Shown here one piece after another: positions 42,703-51,243 of a stretch of DNA of 64,000 bases. Both the position numbers and the translations under genes were made by a program. Source of the DNA: Mayfieldus sp963781495 (GTDB taxonomy: Bacteria > Actinomycetota > Thermoleophilia > Solirubrobacterales > 70-9). Below the pieces are notes generated by a model. That model ran no database searches, was not told the origin of the DNA, and saw only the letters and a program-made list of their open reading frames with translations. How positions within the stretch are numbered: the first letter of the stretch is position 1; every line of letters begins with the position of its first letter. The DNA lies in assembly GCA_963781495.1 (NCBI GenBank), contig CAWAFX010000004.1:124001-188000 (forward strand), given 5' to 3'.

Positions 42703-42720
42703 CGGCGGCCGAGGCCGCCG
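42703..42720. terminator. Symmetric hairpin between convergent genes
   Basis: CGGCGGCC (42703-42710) and GGCCGCCG (42713-42720) form an 8-bp perfect stem between the stops of the delta-60 gene (42697) and ilvD (42728). There is no T run, so it may act with Rho or as a bidirectional transcription pause. Confidence 0.4.
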
Positions 42721-42727
42721 CGATGCC

Positions 42728-44422
42728 CTAGGAGACGATCGCGCCCTCGGAGGCCGAGCCGACGCCGGCGGCGTACTTGGCCATCACTCCGCTCGGGTAA
42801 TCGGTTGGCGGCGAATCGTAGGCCGCCACCCGGCCGGCGATCTCCTCGTCCGTGAGCTCGACGTCGATGCGACGCCCGTCGACGTCGATCGTCACCTTGT
42901 CGCCGTCGCGGAGCGCCGCGATCGGGCCGCCCTTGGCGGCCTCCGGGGCGACGTGGCCGACCATCAGCCCGCGGGTGGCGCCGGAGAAGCGGCCGTCCGT
43001 AAGCAGCGCCACTTCCTCCCCCAGCCCCTCGCCGACGATCGCCGCGGTCACCTGAAGCATCTCCCGCATCCCGGGGCCGCCGGCCGGGCCCTCGTTGCGG
43101 ATCACGATCACGTCGCCGGGCTCGAGCCGCTGCTCGCGGACGGCCCGGAAGCAGTCCTCCTCGGACTCGAAGACCCGGGCCGGGCCGGTCTGGCCGCGGC
43201 GTTCGGTACCGGCGAGCTTGACCACCGAGCCCTCGGGCGCCAGGTTGCCACGCAGGATCGCCAGCCCGCCCTCGGGCTTGAGCGGGTCCGAGACCGGCCG
43301 CACGACCTCCTGGTTCGGGGTCTCCTGGGCGGCGTCGGCGATCTCGCCGATCGTCTGCCCGGTGACCGTCATCGCGTCGCGGTGAAGCAGTCCGGCCTCG
43401 TCGAGGCGCTGCATGATCAGCGGCACGCCGCCGGCCGCGTAGAGGTCGGTGGCGACGAAGCGTCCGCCCGGCTTCAGGTCGGCAAGCAGCGGAGTGCGCC
43501 TCGAGATCTGCTCGAAGTCGTCGATCTCGAGCTCGATCCCGGCCTCGCGCGCGACCGCCAGCAGATGCAGCACGCCGTTGGTCGAGCCGCCGGAGGCGCA
43601 GACGCAGGCGATCGCGTTCTCGATCGACTCGCGGGTGATGATGCGGCTCGGGCGCAGGTCCTCGCCCAGCAGCCGCATCGAGAGCTCACCGATCTGCTCG
43701 GAGACCCGATCCTTGGTCGCGTCCTCGGCCGGGACCATCGCCGAGCCGCCGGGCGAGATCCCCAGCGCCTCGAAGGCGCAGGCCATCGTGTTGGCGGTGA
43801 ACTGGCCGCCGCAGGCGCCGGCGCCGGGGCTGGCTACGTCCTCGAGCCCGTGCAGGTCCTCCTCACTCATCTCCCCCGCCTCGTAGGCACCGATCGCCTC
43901 GAAGACGTCGAGGATCGTCACGTCGCGGCCCTGCCAGCGGCCGGGGGCGATCGAGCCGCCGTAGAGCATCGCCGACGGTATGTCGAGGCGGATCAGCGCC
44001 ATCACGCAGCCGGGGATCGTCTTGTCGCAGGCCGAGAGCGCCACCAGGGCGTCGAACTGGTAGCCGCGGGCGGTGAGCTCGATCGAGTCGGCGATCACCT
44101 CGCGGCTGACCAGCGAGGTCTTCATCCCCTTGGTCCCCATCGTCACCCCGTCGGAGATCGCGATCGTGTTGAACTCCATCGGCGTCCCCCCGGCGGCCCG
44201 CACCCCGTCCTTGATGTGGGCCGCGAGGCCGCGAAGGTGGAAGTTGCAGGGCATCGCCTCGATCCAGGTGTTGGCGACCCCGATCGTCGGCCGGGACAGG
44301 TCGTCGTCGTCGAAGCCGATCCCCTTCATGTAGGCGCGCGCGTGGGCGCGGTCGGGGCCGTCGAAGACGGCGCTGGAGCGCGGGCGCGGCAGCTTGGCCG
44401 CCGTGCGGTCCTCGGTGCTCAC
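42728..44422 (-). CDS. ilvD: Dihydroxy-acid dehydratase
   Basis: The enzyme is 564 residues from the GTG at 44420-44422, which overlaps the stop of the upstream gene by four bases (GTGA). It has the iron-sulfur cysteines in DALVALSACDKTIPG and GAGACGGQFTANTM, and a third cysteine early (AMPCNFHLRGLA). It ends with GVMAKYAAGVGSASEGA. It catalyses the third step of valine, isoleucine and pantothenate synthesis. It is the last gene of the comM-dprA-thiD operon here; no leader peptide or riboswitch is seen. Confidence 0.95.
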   Translation of the reverse strand: MSTEDRTAAKLPRPRSSAVFDGPDRAHARAYMKGIGFDDDDLSRPTIGVANTWIEAMPCNFHLRGLAAHIKDGVRAAGGTPMEFNTIAISDGVTMGTKGMKTSLVSREVIADSIELTARGYQFDALVALSACDKTIPGCVMALIRLDIPSAMLYGGSIAPGRWQGRDVTILDVFEAIGAYEAGEMSEEDLHGLEDVASPGAGACGGQFTANTMACAFEALGISPGGSAMVPAEDATKDRVSEQIGELSMRLLGEDLRPSRIITRESIENAIACVCASGGSTNGVLHLLAVAREAGIELEIDDFEQISRRTPLLADLKPGGRFVATDLYAAGGVPLIMQRLDEAGLLHRDAMTVTGQTIGEIADAAQETPNQEVVRPVSDPLKPEGGLAILRGNLAPEGSVVKLAGTERRGQTGPARVFESEEDCFRAVREQRLEPGDVIVIRNEGPAGGPGMREMLQVTAAIVGEGLGEEVALLTDGRFSGATRGLMVGHVAPEAAKGGPIAALRDGDKVTIDVDGRRIDVELTDEEIAGRVAAYDSPPTDYPSGVMAKYAAGVGSASEGAIVS

Positions 44423-45000
44423 GCCGCGCCCGCCTGGCGCAGCGCGGCCGACTCGCTGCTGCGCTGGCCCTCCCAGGCCCGCAGGCGCAGCAGGTCGCGG
44501 CGCACCTGCATCGGGTCGATCTGGCGCCCCGGGACGTGCATGTTGGCGTCGGCGATCAGGCGCCGCTCGTCGCCGCTCAGCGCCATCCACTTTGCGAGCA
44601 CGTCGTCGGAGTCGGGAAGGCGCGAATCGAGGGCGGGATCGCTCTCGTCGGGAAAGACGACGCAGTACTCGTTCAGCAGCTCGCCGCTTCGCTCCTCGTA
44701 GGCGACGATCGGGCGGTGCGGGTAGAGCAGGTAGCCGTAGCCGCTGCGCGAGTCGCCGCCGCCTGGCACGCGGATGAAGCCGAGGTCGCGGTACATCGCG
44801 TAGACCTCCTCGCCGACCACCGAGCGCAGCAGCTCGCGGGCCTTGACCTCGGCCCGGCGCTCACGGCCGGGGTCGTAGGCGTGGTGCTGGGGCCTTCGCG
44901 AGCGCGCCCGCCGGCGCAGCGCCCGGCGCGCGTCGGGACCGAACGCCAGCCCCGCAAGCAGCGCCAGCGCAAGCAGCAACGCTGCCGCCGCGACCGCCAT
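44419..45000 (-). CDS. Membrane-anchored protein of unknown function
   Basis: From the ATG at 44998-45000 the protein is 193 residues. A hydrophobic N-terminus (VAAAALLLALALLAGLAFG) anchors it, followed by a basic stretch and a soluble domain with GFIRVPGGGDSRSGYGYLLY and LNEYCVVFPDESDPALDSRL. I do not recognise a family. It is flanked by another unknown gene (5 bp) and ilvD (overlap), so it is part of the operon. Confidence 0.6.
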   Translation of the reverse strand: MAVAAAALLLALALLAGLAFGPDARRALRRRARSRRPQHHAYDPGRERRAEVKARELLRSVVGEEVYAMYRDLGFIRVPGGGDSRSGYGYLLYPHRPIVAYEERSGELLNEYCVVFPDESDPALDSRLPDSDDVLAKWMALSGDERRLIADANMHVPGRQIDPMQVRRDLLRLRAWEGQRSSESAALRQAGAA

Positions 45001-45005
45001 CGTGC

Positions 45006-45254
45006 TTAGCTGCCCCCGGCCGCCTTGGGGAAGAAGATCACCCGGTCGGCGTCGCGCGGAACCTCGGAGAAGTCGCGCACCATCGTCGCCTCTCGCCGTC
45101 CTCCGCCCTCGCCGGAGGGAACCGCGGCCCACATTCCCTCGTCGAGCTGGCGCCGGAACTCCTCGATCAACCGCTGCTCGTCCTCTGAGACCTCGACATC
45201 TCCCTCGGCGAGCAGGACGTCGCCGTGACCCGGCTTCATGCGGACGAACCTCAT
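45006..45254 (-). CDS. Small acidic protein of unknown function
   Basis: From the ATG at 45252-45254 the protein is 82 residues: MRFVRMKPGHGDVLLAEGD, a helix with EQRLIEEFRRQLDEG and a C-terminus DADRVIFFPKAAGGS. No domain is recognised. It lies 7 bp after thiD and 5 bp before the membrane-anchored gene, so it is cotranscribed. Confidence 0.6.
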   Translation of the reverse strand: MRFVRMKPGHGDVLLAEGDVEVSEDEQRLIEEFRRQLDEGMWAAVPSGEGGGRREATMVRDFSEVPRDADRVIFFPKAAGGS

Positions 45255-45261
45255 GCAGGGA

Positions 45262-46098
45262 TTATGACGCGCCGCCCCGCCGGGCGGCGGCGCTGGGCAT
45301 CGGCGAGCGCTCGCGGACACCGAGCGCGTCCACCGGACCCGGTCCGGCGCCGATCTGCCGCAACCCGGCGCCAACCGCCGCGGCAGCGACGTCGCGGGCA
45401 CGGCGTGCCGCCTCCAGCGGTGACTCCCCGAGGGCGAGGAAAGCGGCCAGGGCCGATGAATGGGTGCAGCCGGAACCGTGCGAGGCGCCGTCGGGATGCC
45501 GCGGGCCCGGGATCGAGACCGCTTCGGCGCCGTCGAAGAAGAGGTCGGCGCCGTCCTCGGTATGACCTCCGGTGACGACGACCGCCTGCGGGCCCAGGGC
45601 CTGGACGGCGCGCGCCAGCTCCTCCTGCGAGGCGTCGCCGCCGAGCCCGCTCAGCTCGCGGGCTTCGGCCAGGTTGGGGGTGGCGACCGTGGTCAGAGGC
45701 AGCAGCCGCTCGACCAGGGCGCCGCGGGCGCCGGCGTCGAGCAGGACAGCGCCGCTCTCCGCGACCATCACCGGGTCGACGACCACCGGCGCTGCGCCGA
45801 GCAGGCCGAGCGCCTCGACCACGGCGGCGATCGTCTCCGCGTCGCCGAGCATCCCGACCTTGACGGCGTCGACGCCGATGTCCTCGGCCACCGCTCGGAC
45901 CTGGGCGACGATCATCGCCGGGGCGACCGGATCGACGCGGCTGACCTCGACCGTGTTCTGGGCGGTCAGCGCGGTGATCGCCGTCATTCCGTGCACGCCG
46001 CAGGCGGCGAACGCCTTCAGGTCGGCCTGGATCCCGGCGCCGCCGCCGGAGTCAGAGCCGGCGATCGAGAGGACCGCGGGTGGCTGCTTGTCGCTCAC
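45262..46098 (-). CDS. thiD: Hydroxymethylpyrimidine/phosphomethylpyrimidine kinase
   Basis: The 278-residue ribokinase-like enzyme has the opening VLSIAGSDSGGGAGIQADLK, the VGMLGDAETI strand, the VVDPVMVAESGAVLL motif and the late ATP-binding SHGSGCTHSSALAAF with the conserved cysteine. It phosphorylates HMP to HMP-PP for thiamine synthesis. Its start overlaps the dprA stop by four bases. No TPP riboswitch lies in front of it, which fits its position inside a longer operon. Confidence 0.92.
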   Translation of the reverse strand: MSDKQPPAVLSIAGSDSGGGAGIQADLKAFAACGVHGMTAITALTAQNTVEVSRVDPVAPAMIVAQVRAVAEDIGVDAVKVGMLGDAETIAAVVEALGLLGAAPVVVDPVMVAESGAVLLDAGARGALVERLLPLTTVATPNLAEARELSGLGGDASQEELARAVQALGPQAVVVTGGHTEDGADLFFDGAEAVSIPGPRHPDGASHGSGCTHSSALAAFLALGESPLEAARRARDVAAAAVGAGLRQIGAGPGPVDALGVRERSPMPSAAARRGGAS

Positions 46099-47267
46099 CC
46101 ATCGGAGGCTAGAGGAGCGTCCCCGCCCTTCGGCCGCGGCAGCGTCGTGCGCGAGTAGGTGCCGCCGAACGAACGCCGCAGATAGCCGAGCAGCTCCAGC
46201 CGCGCCAGGGCGACGGTCGCCGCGGCGCCGTCCCGGCCCGCCCCCAGGGCGACCGAGTCGGCGTCGCAGTCACCTGCCTCGACCCGCTCGAGGATCGCGC
46301 CGAGATCGAAGTCGAGCGCCGGGCCGCAGCGCGCCACAGCCCCGGCGCCGGGGCCGAGCAGGGCGTCGATCACGTCCTGGGCGTCGCGCACCAGGCGCGC
46401 CCCGTCGGCGAGCAGCTGGTTGGTCCCCGCCGACATGCGGGAGCCGACCGGCCCGGGAACGGCCCCCACCTCGCGTCCGAGATCCGATGCCAGCTCGGAG
46501 GTGATCAACGAGCCCGAGCGCCCGGCCGCCTCGACGACGACCGTCATCGAGCCCAGCGCGGCCATGATGCGGTTGCGGGCCGGGAAGGCCCAGCGCCAGG
46601 GGCTGGTTCCCGGCGGCAGCTCGGAGACGACCAGCCCCCGGGCCACCACCCGCTCGTAGAGGCCGGCGTGGTGGCGGGGGTAGGCGACGTCGGCGCCGCA
46701 GCCGAGGACGGCGGCGGTGAAGCCGCCGGCGAGGGCGCCCTCGTGGGCGGCACCGTCGATGCCCCAGGCGAGGCCGCTGACGACCGCGAAGCCGGCCCGC
46801 GCCAACTCGGTCGCCAGAGTGCGGGCGACCTCGCGCCCGTAGGTCGTGGCGCGGCGGGCGCCGACTACCGTCACCGCCTCGCCGCCGGCCAGCCGCGCCA
46901 GGCCGGCTGGGTCGCCGCGGCATACCAGCGCCGGCGGGGCGTCGCCGAGCTCGAGCAGGCGGGGCGGATATGTCACGTCGTGGCGGCAGACCGCCCAGCA
47001 GCCGGACTCGCGGAGCCGGCGGCGGATCGCTTCGGTGCCGGCGCCTTCGGCCTCAGCGACCAATCCCTCCCCCTTGCGGCCGGCGACCGCCTGCGCCAGC
47101 GAATCGTCGTCGAGTGCGAGCAATTGCGGCGACCGGGCGCCGGGGGCATCGTTTGCGACCTTCTCGATGAATGGGGTCAGGCGTCCCAATAGCTCGACCC
47201 GCGCCAGGCAGCGATCGCAGGCGCGGGGACCGTCGGCGGCCGGCTCCGCAGCCGCCTCGGCGTTCAC
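46095..47267 (-). CDS. dprA: DNA-processing protein DprA
   Basis: The 390-residue protein has an N-terminal cysteine pair (CDRCLARVELL), a SAM-like part and a Rossmann-like core with VTVVGARRATTYGREVARTL, VVSGLAWGIDGAAHEGAL, RNRIMAALGSMTVVVEAA and GREVGAVPGPVGSRMSAGTNQL. This is the full DprA signature; it loads RecA on incoming single-stranded DNA. A C-terminal winged-helix part follows (VEAGDCDADSVAL). It overlaps both comM and thiD by four bases. It suggests at least latent natural competence. Confidence 0.93.
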   Translation of the reverse strand: MNAEAAAEPAADGPRACDRCLARVELLGRLTPFIEKVANDAPGARSPQLLALDDDSLAQAVAGRKGEGLVAEAEGAGTEAIRRRLRESGCWAVCRHDVTYPPRLLELGDAPPALVCRGDPAGLARLAGGEAVTVVGARRATTYGREVARTLATELARAGFAVVSGLAWGIDGAAHEGALAGGFTAAVLGCGADVAYPRHHAGLYERVVARGLVVSELPPGTSPWRWAFPARNRIMAALGSMTVVVEAAGRSGSLITSELASDLGREVGAVPGPVGSRMSAGTNQLLADGARLVRDAQDVIDALLGPGAGAVARCGPALDFDLGAILERVEAGDCDADSVALGAGRDGAAATVALARLELLGYLRRSFGGTYSRTTLPRPKGGDAPLASDG

Positions 47268-48748
47268 GCCGGGCGCCTGAGGCCGAGCGCCTCGCCCATC
47301 TGCCCGGGACTGATCGACTCGGCCCGCTCGAGGTCGGCGATCGTGCGGGCGACGCGCAGGACCCGGTCATGCCCGCGGCCGCTGAGCCCGAGCACCCGGT
47401 GCTGCTCGCCAAGCAGCGCCCGGGCCGCGGGCTCGACTTCGAGCCGGCGCAGCTCGGCGGCGCTGAGGTCGGCGTTGCAGCGCCCGGACCCGTTGCGCTG
47501 CTCCTGGCGGGTGCGGGCCGCACAGACGCGCTCCCGTACCGCGGCCGAGGACTCCCCGGCGGCGCCGTCCATCGCCTCGGCGCTGGGCTGGGCGAGCCCC
47601 TTCCAGATATCGATGCGGTCGGCGAGGGCGCCGCTGAGCTTGGCCTGGTAGCGGCGCACCGCCAGCGGCGAGCAGCGGCAGGAATCGTCGTCCTCGCCGC
47701 GCCCGCAGGGACAGGGGTTGGCGGCGGCGACGAGCATGAACCGGCAGGGCAGCTCGACCGCGGCTCCGGCGCGGGTGACGGTGACGGAGCCGTCCTCGAG
47801 CGGCGCCCGCAGCGACTCCAGCGCCTGGCGACCGAACTCACCCAGTTCGTCGAGGAACAGCACCCCGCGGTGGGCCAATGTCACCTCGCCGGCGCGGGGC
47901 GGGTTGCCGCCGCCGACCAGGCCGGCGCTGGATATCGAGTGATGCGGGGCACGGAAGGGCCGTCCCACCGCCGGGCCGCCGTTGAGGCGTCCCGCGACGC
48001 TGGCGATCCGCGCCACCTCGAGCGCCTCGTCGCGACGCAGGGGCGGCAGGATCGACGGCAGCCGACGTGCGGCCAGCGACTTCCCCGCCCCGGGCGGCCC
48101 GATGATCAGCAGGCTGTGACCACCGGCGGCGGCGACCTCGAGCGCCCGGCGCAGGCTCGGCTGCCCGCGCAGGTCGACGATGTCGGGGCCGCCGGCGGGC
48201 GCGAGGAGCCGCAGCGGACGGGGCGCGGGAGGAGCCAGCTCGCCGCTGAGGATCGCCGGCAGCTGGTCGATCCGCTCCAGCGTCAGCACCGCCAGCCCTT
48301 CGATCAGCGCGGCCTCGGGGCCGTTGGCAGCGGCGACGACGAGCCGCCGTGCCCCGGCGGCGCGGGCGGCCTCCGCCATCGCCAGCACCCCCGGTACCGG
48401 CCGCACGCTGCCGTCGAGGGCCAGCTCGCCGGCCAGAGCCAGCTCGGGGCCGAGATCCCCCGTCAGCTGGCCGCAGGCGGCCATCAGCGCCGCGGCCGTC
48501 GCCAGCTCCAGGCCCGCGCCCGCCTTCGGCAGCCCTGCCGGGGCGAGGTTGACGGTGATCCGCCGCAGCGGGAACTCGAAGCCGCAGTTGACCAGCGCCG
48601 CGCGCACCCGCTCGCGCGACTCTCGCACCGCGGCATCGGGCAGGCCGACGATCGAGAAGGCCGGCAGGCCGCGGTGGACGTCGACCTCGACCCGCACTTC
48701 GCGCGCCGACACGCCGTCGATCGTGAAGGTCCGGGCGCTGGCCAGCAC
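47264..48748 (-). CDS. comM: YifB/ComM-family magnesium-chelatase-like AAA ATPase
   Basis: The 494-residue protein has an N-terminal Lon-protease-like fold (VDVHRGLPAFSIVGLPDAA), Walker A LLIIGPPGAGKSLAARR, the motif FRAPHHSISSAGLVGGG, Walker B VLFLDELGEF and a zinc-like cluster PCPCGRGEDDDSC. ComM is a hexameric branch-migration helicase for integrating DNA during transformation. It heads the operon with dprA; the four-base overlap shows coupling. Confidence 0.93.
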   Translation of the reverse strand: MLASARTFTIDGVSAREVRVEVDVHRGLPAFSIVGLPDAAVRESRERVRAALVNCGFEFPLRRITVNLAPAGLPKAGAGLELATAAALMAACGQLTGDLGPELALAGELALDGSVRPVPGVLAMAEAARAAGARRLVVAAANGPEAALIEGLAVLTLERIDQLPAILSGELAPPAPRPLRLLAPAGGPDIVDLRGQPSLRRALEVAAAGGHSLLIIGPPGAGKSLAARRLPSILPPLRRDEALEVARIASVAGRLNGGPAVGRPFRAPHHSISSAGLVGGGNPPRAGEVTLAHRGVLFLDELGEFGRQALESLRAPLEDGSVTVTRAGAAVELPCRFMLVAAANPCPCGRGEDDDSCRCSPLAVRRYQAKLSGALADRIDIWKGLAQPSAEAMDGAAGESSAAVRERVCAARTRQEQRNGSGRCNADLSAAELRRLEVEPAARALLGEQHRVLGLSGRGHDRVLRVARTIADLERAESISPGQMGEALGLRRPA

Positions 48749-48866
48749 GGCGACGACGCTAGGACGAACTCTGGGACCGGTGGCGCGCCGGGTGTCAGGA
48801 AATCGTCATCTGGCGGCGATTGAACTTCGGCGCCCTGCCTCCGTACACCACACAGGAGGTGATTCG

Positions 48867-48992
48867 ATGAACACGTTTTTTCAGACAAACAAGCGAGCCT
48901 GGATCGCAGCGGCCATCCTGCTCGTCGTCGTCCTCGCCGTGGTCCTGCTCGTCGTCTCCGGCGGCGGTTCAGGCGGCGGAGGCGGTTACTGA
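48867..48992 (+). CDS. 41-residue single-pass membrane protein with Gly-rich tail
   Basis: A near-perfect ribosome-binding site AGGAGGTGA (48854-48862) precedes the ATG at 48867. The frame gives a polar start (NTFFQTNKRA), one transmembrane helix (IAAAILLVVVLAVVLLVV) and a Gly-Ser tail ending GGGSGGGGGY. I know no family for it. The strong initiation site argues for a real, highly expressed small protein. The 118 bp before it, divergent from comM, would hold the promoter. Confidence 0.6.
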   Translation: MNTFFQTNKRAWIAAAILLVVVLAVVLLVVSGGGSGGGGGY

Positions 48993-49025
48993 GTCCGCCG
49001 CAGCGGGCGAGTAGCGTCAGTCAAA

Positions 49026-49433
49026 TCAATGCGCAGGCGCCGGCGGCCAGAGGTCGCCGTCGGCGATCTCGACCAGGTTGCCGGCCGGGTCGGTGAAGTA
49101 GAACGAGCGCCGCCCCCCGTCCCACTCGTGCTCGTGGGTTATCTGCACACCCGCCGCGCCGATCCGCCGCTTCCAATCCTCGTAGTCGTCGGAATCGACC
49201 AGGCAGACGTGTCCCGGACCCGAGCTGCCGTGCTGCGCCATCGGCTCGGAGCGGTCGCGGATCAGCTCGCGGTCGAAGACCAACAGCACGCCGTCGCCCA
49301 GCCGGAAGGCCAGCCCGTCGGGCCAGCCGGCGACGCGGGGCAGCTCCAGCAGCCCGGCGTAGAAGCTCTCCATCTCCTGGCGCTGGGCCGAGTCGTGGTA
49401 GATCGAGGTCTCGAGGATGCGCTGGAGGGCCAT
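49026..49433 (-). CDS. VOC-family (glyoxalase/dioxygenase-like) protein
   Basis: The 135-residue protein is one VOC module pair: LETSIYHDSAQRQEMESFY, GHVCLVDSDDYEDWKRRI and SFYFTDPAGNLVEIADGD, where the closing Glu is a metal ligand. The first metal ligand is His in TSIYHD. The substrate is unknown. It stands alone on the minus strand between two plus-strand genes. Confidence 0.75.
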   Translation of the reverse strand: MALQRILETSIYHDSAQRQEMESFYAGLLELPRVAGWPDGLAFRLGDGVLLVFDRELIRDRSEPMAQHGSSGPGHVCLVDSDDYEDWKRRIGAAGVQITHEHEWDGGRRSFYFTDPAGNLVEIADGDLWPPAPAH

Positions 49434-49512
49434 CCGCGCGAGCCTATCCGGCGGCGCGAAGTCTTCACCCTGCGCGCGCCATTCGCGCGGCGGAGACGTC
49501 TAGCGTCGGCCA

Positions 49513-49890
49513 ATGACCGTCGCCCGACAGCGGCTGGGCAGGATCGCCGAGGCGGAGGTCGCCTCGCGGCTGCGCCGCGCCGGCTGGCGCATCCTCGCCC
49601 GCAACGCCCGTACCCGCTTCGGTGAGCTGGACCTGATCGCGCTTGACGGCGAGGCGCTGGTCTTCGTCGAGGTCAAGGCCGGGCGCGCCGGCGGCTCAAG
49701 CGGCCCGGCTCGACCGGTCCTCGCGGTCGGCGCCGCCAAGCAGCGCCGGGTCCGCAACCTCGCCCGCGCCTGGCTCGCCGCCCAGGGCGCCGTTCCCCCC
49801 CACCGCCTGATCCGCTTCGACGCCGTCGGCGTCAGCTTCGATCGCGGCGGCGATCTCCTCGGAGTCGAGCACGTTCGCGATGCCTTCTAG
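49513..49890 (+). CDS. YraN family putative endonuclease (UPF0102)
   Basis: The 125-residue protein matches YraN: RLGRIAEAEVASRLRRAGW, ILARNARTRFGELDLIALDG and LVFVEVKAG, giving the E-x(n)-D-x(n)-E-x-K nuclease site (GELD...FVEVK). The fold is of the PD-(D/E)xK type. In many genomes it is codirectional with rnhB; here it points the other way and its last 195 bp lie antisense to the rnhB tail. The role is in recombination or transformation by association; it is not proven. Confidence 0.88.
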   Translation: MTVARQRLGRIAEAEVASRLRRAGWRILARNARTRFGELDLIALDGEALVFVEVKAGRAGGSSGPARPVLAVGAAKQRRVRNLARAWLAAQGAVPPHRLIRFDAVGVSFDRGGDLLGVEHVRDAF

Positions 49891-50613
49891 CTCCGCCGGC
49901 AGGGCCCCATCGAGGGCGAGCTGCTTGTAGGCGACCGAGGCGAAGGAGCGCCGGTGCAGGATCGAGATCCCGTTGCGGGCGATCGCGTCGCGGTGCTCCG
50001 GGGTCGAATAGCCGACGTTCTCGTCGAAGCCCCAGCCGGGATAGGCGGCGCCGGCGCCGTGCATGTAGCGGTCGCGGCTGACCTTGGCGATCACCGAGGC
50101 GGCGGCGATCGCGGCGCTGGTCGCGTCGCCGTCGACCACCTGGCGGTGCTCGACCCCGCAGCCGGGGAGGCGGAAGCCGTCGACCAGGCAGATGGCACCC
50201 TCGCAGGCGACCCGCTCGAGCGAGGTCGAGAGCGCCTCGACGTTGGTGTTGTGCAGGCCGCGCCCGTCGATCCCGCGCACGCAGCGGACGGCGACGCTGA
50301 CCTTGGTCGCCGCCCGCAGGACGAGCGGGTAGAGCCGCTCGCGGTCCTCGGCGGTCATCTGCTTGGAGTCGTGCAGGCCGCCGAGCGCGCGGCGGTCGGA
50401 GAGGCTGAGGTTCTCGTAGTCGATCAGCACCGCGGCCGCAACCAGCGGACCGGCCAGCGAGCCCCGGCCCGCCTCGTCGGTGCCGGCGACCCAGCGCGTG
50501 CCGAGCGAGCGGTCGAAGGAGAACAGCTGTTGGGTGCGGCGCAGGCGGCGCCGATGCAGCTTTCCGGGCTTGCCCGGCTTGGCAGGCTTTGCGGGCTTCT
50601 CCGGCTGGCCCAC
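49696..50613 (-). CDS. rnhB: Ribonuclease HII
   Basis: The protein is 305 residues from the GTG at 50611-50613; an earlier frame start at 50736 would overlap lepB. A basic, Pro/Lys/Gly-rich N-terminus precedes the catalytic core: Asp46-Glu47 in WVAGTDEAGRGSLAGPLVA, CLVDGFRLPG and ASVIAKVSRDRYM. RNase HII removes ribonucleotides from DNA. The last 65 residues (after about VLDSEEIAAAIEAD) are low in similarity to the family and read antisense to YraN. It follows lepB by 16 bp. Confidence 0.9.
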   Translation of the reverse strand: MGQPEKPAKPAKPGKPGKLHRRRLRRTQQLFSFDRSLGTRWVAGTDEAGRGSLAGPLVAAAVLIDYENLSLSDRRALGGLHDSKQMTAEDRERLYPLVLRAATKVSVAVRCVRGIDGRGLHNTNVEALSTSLERVACEGAICLVDGFRLPGCGVEHRQVVDGDATSAAIAAASVIAKVSRDRYMHGAGAAYPGWGFDENVGYSTPEHRDAIARNGISILHRRSFASVAYKQLALDGALPAELEGIANVLDSEEIAAAIEADADGVEADQAVGGNGALGGEPGAGEVADPALLGGADREDRSSRAA

Positions 50614-50629
50614 GTCGTCGTCGACGGGG

Positions 50630-51193
50630 CTAGAAGATCCCGATCCGGTCTGGAGGCCAGTAGGTGGCGAAGGCCTTGCCGATGAACCAGCTTTGCGGTA
50701 CGGGTCCCCAGAATCGGCTGTCGTCGCTGGACCCACGGTTGTCGCCCATCATGAAGAAATGTCCGGGCGGAATGGTGATCGGTTTGGGCAAATTGCAGGC
50801 GCTGCCGCCACTGCAGGGGGCGATGAAGCTCTCGTCGGCGATCTTGCCGTTGACCACCGGGTGGCCGTTGTGGATCGAGAGCCGGTCGCCGGGGCCGGCA
50901 ACGATGCGCTTGATGAAGTTCTGGCTGTCCTCGTCAGGGGTCGGGCGCGGGCAGGCCTGCTCGGGGTCGCGGGGGGCGCCGCACTCGTTGCCGCGCTCGG
51001 CTCCGGCCGGCGGGTGAAAGACGACGATGTCGCCGATCTTCGGCGAGGTGAAGTGGTAGATGAAGCGGTTGACCAGCACCCGCTGGCCGATGTGAAGCGT
51101 GGGCTCCATCGAGCCGGAGGGGATCTGGTACGGCTTGACCAGGAAGGCCTGGATGCCCAGCGCCAGACCCAGCGCCAGGGCGACGATGACCAC
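50630..51193 (-). CDS. lepB: Signal peptidase I
   Basis: The protein is 187 residues from a GTG at 51191-51193. One N-terminal transmembrane helix (VIVALALGLALGIQAFLV) is followed by box B with the catalytic Ser28 (QIPSGSMEPTL), the lysine Lys95 in NFIKRIVAGPGD and box E GDNRGSSDDSRFWG. It cleaves signal peptides outside the membrane. An insert with two cysteines (ECGAPRDPEQAC) precedes Lys95. It lies 50 bp after rplS, so the operon rplS-lepB-rnhB is intact. Confidence 0.93.
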   Translation of the reverse strand: MVIVALALGLALGIQAFLVKPYQIPSGSMEPTLHIGQRVLVNRFIYHFTSPKIGDIVVFHPPAGAERGNECGAPRDPEQACPRPTPDEDSQNFIKRIVAGPGDRLSIHNGHPVVNGKIADESFIAPCSGGSACNLPKPITIPPGHFFMMGDNRGSSDDSRFWGPVPQSWFIGKAFATYWPPDRIGIF

Positions 51194-51243
51194 CAGCTCG
51201 ATCAGACCGCCCCGAGCCGTGGACGGCTTGGTAACCCCGGGGT

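Noticed and set aside
46099..48866. TPP riboswitch controlling thiD
   Set aside because: thiD overlaps dprA and lies inside an operon; no conserved CUGAGA-type element is present in the operon leader upstream of comM.
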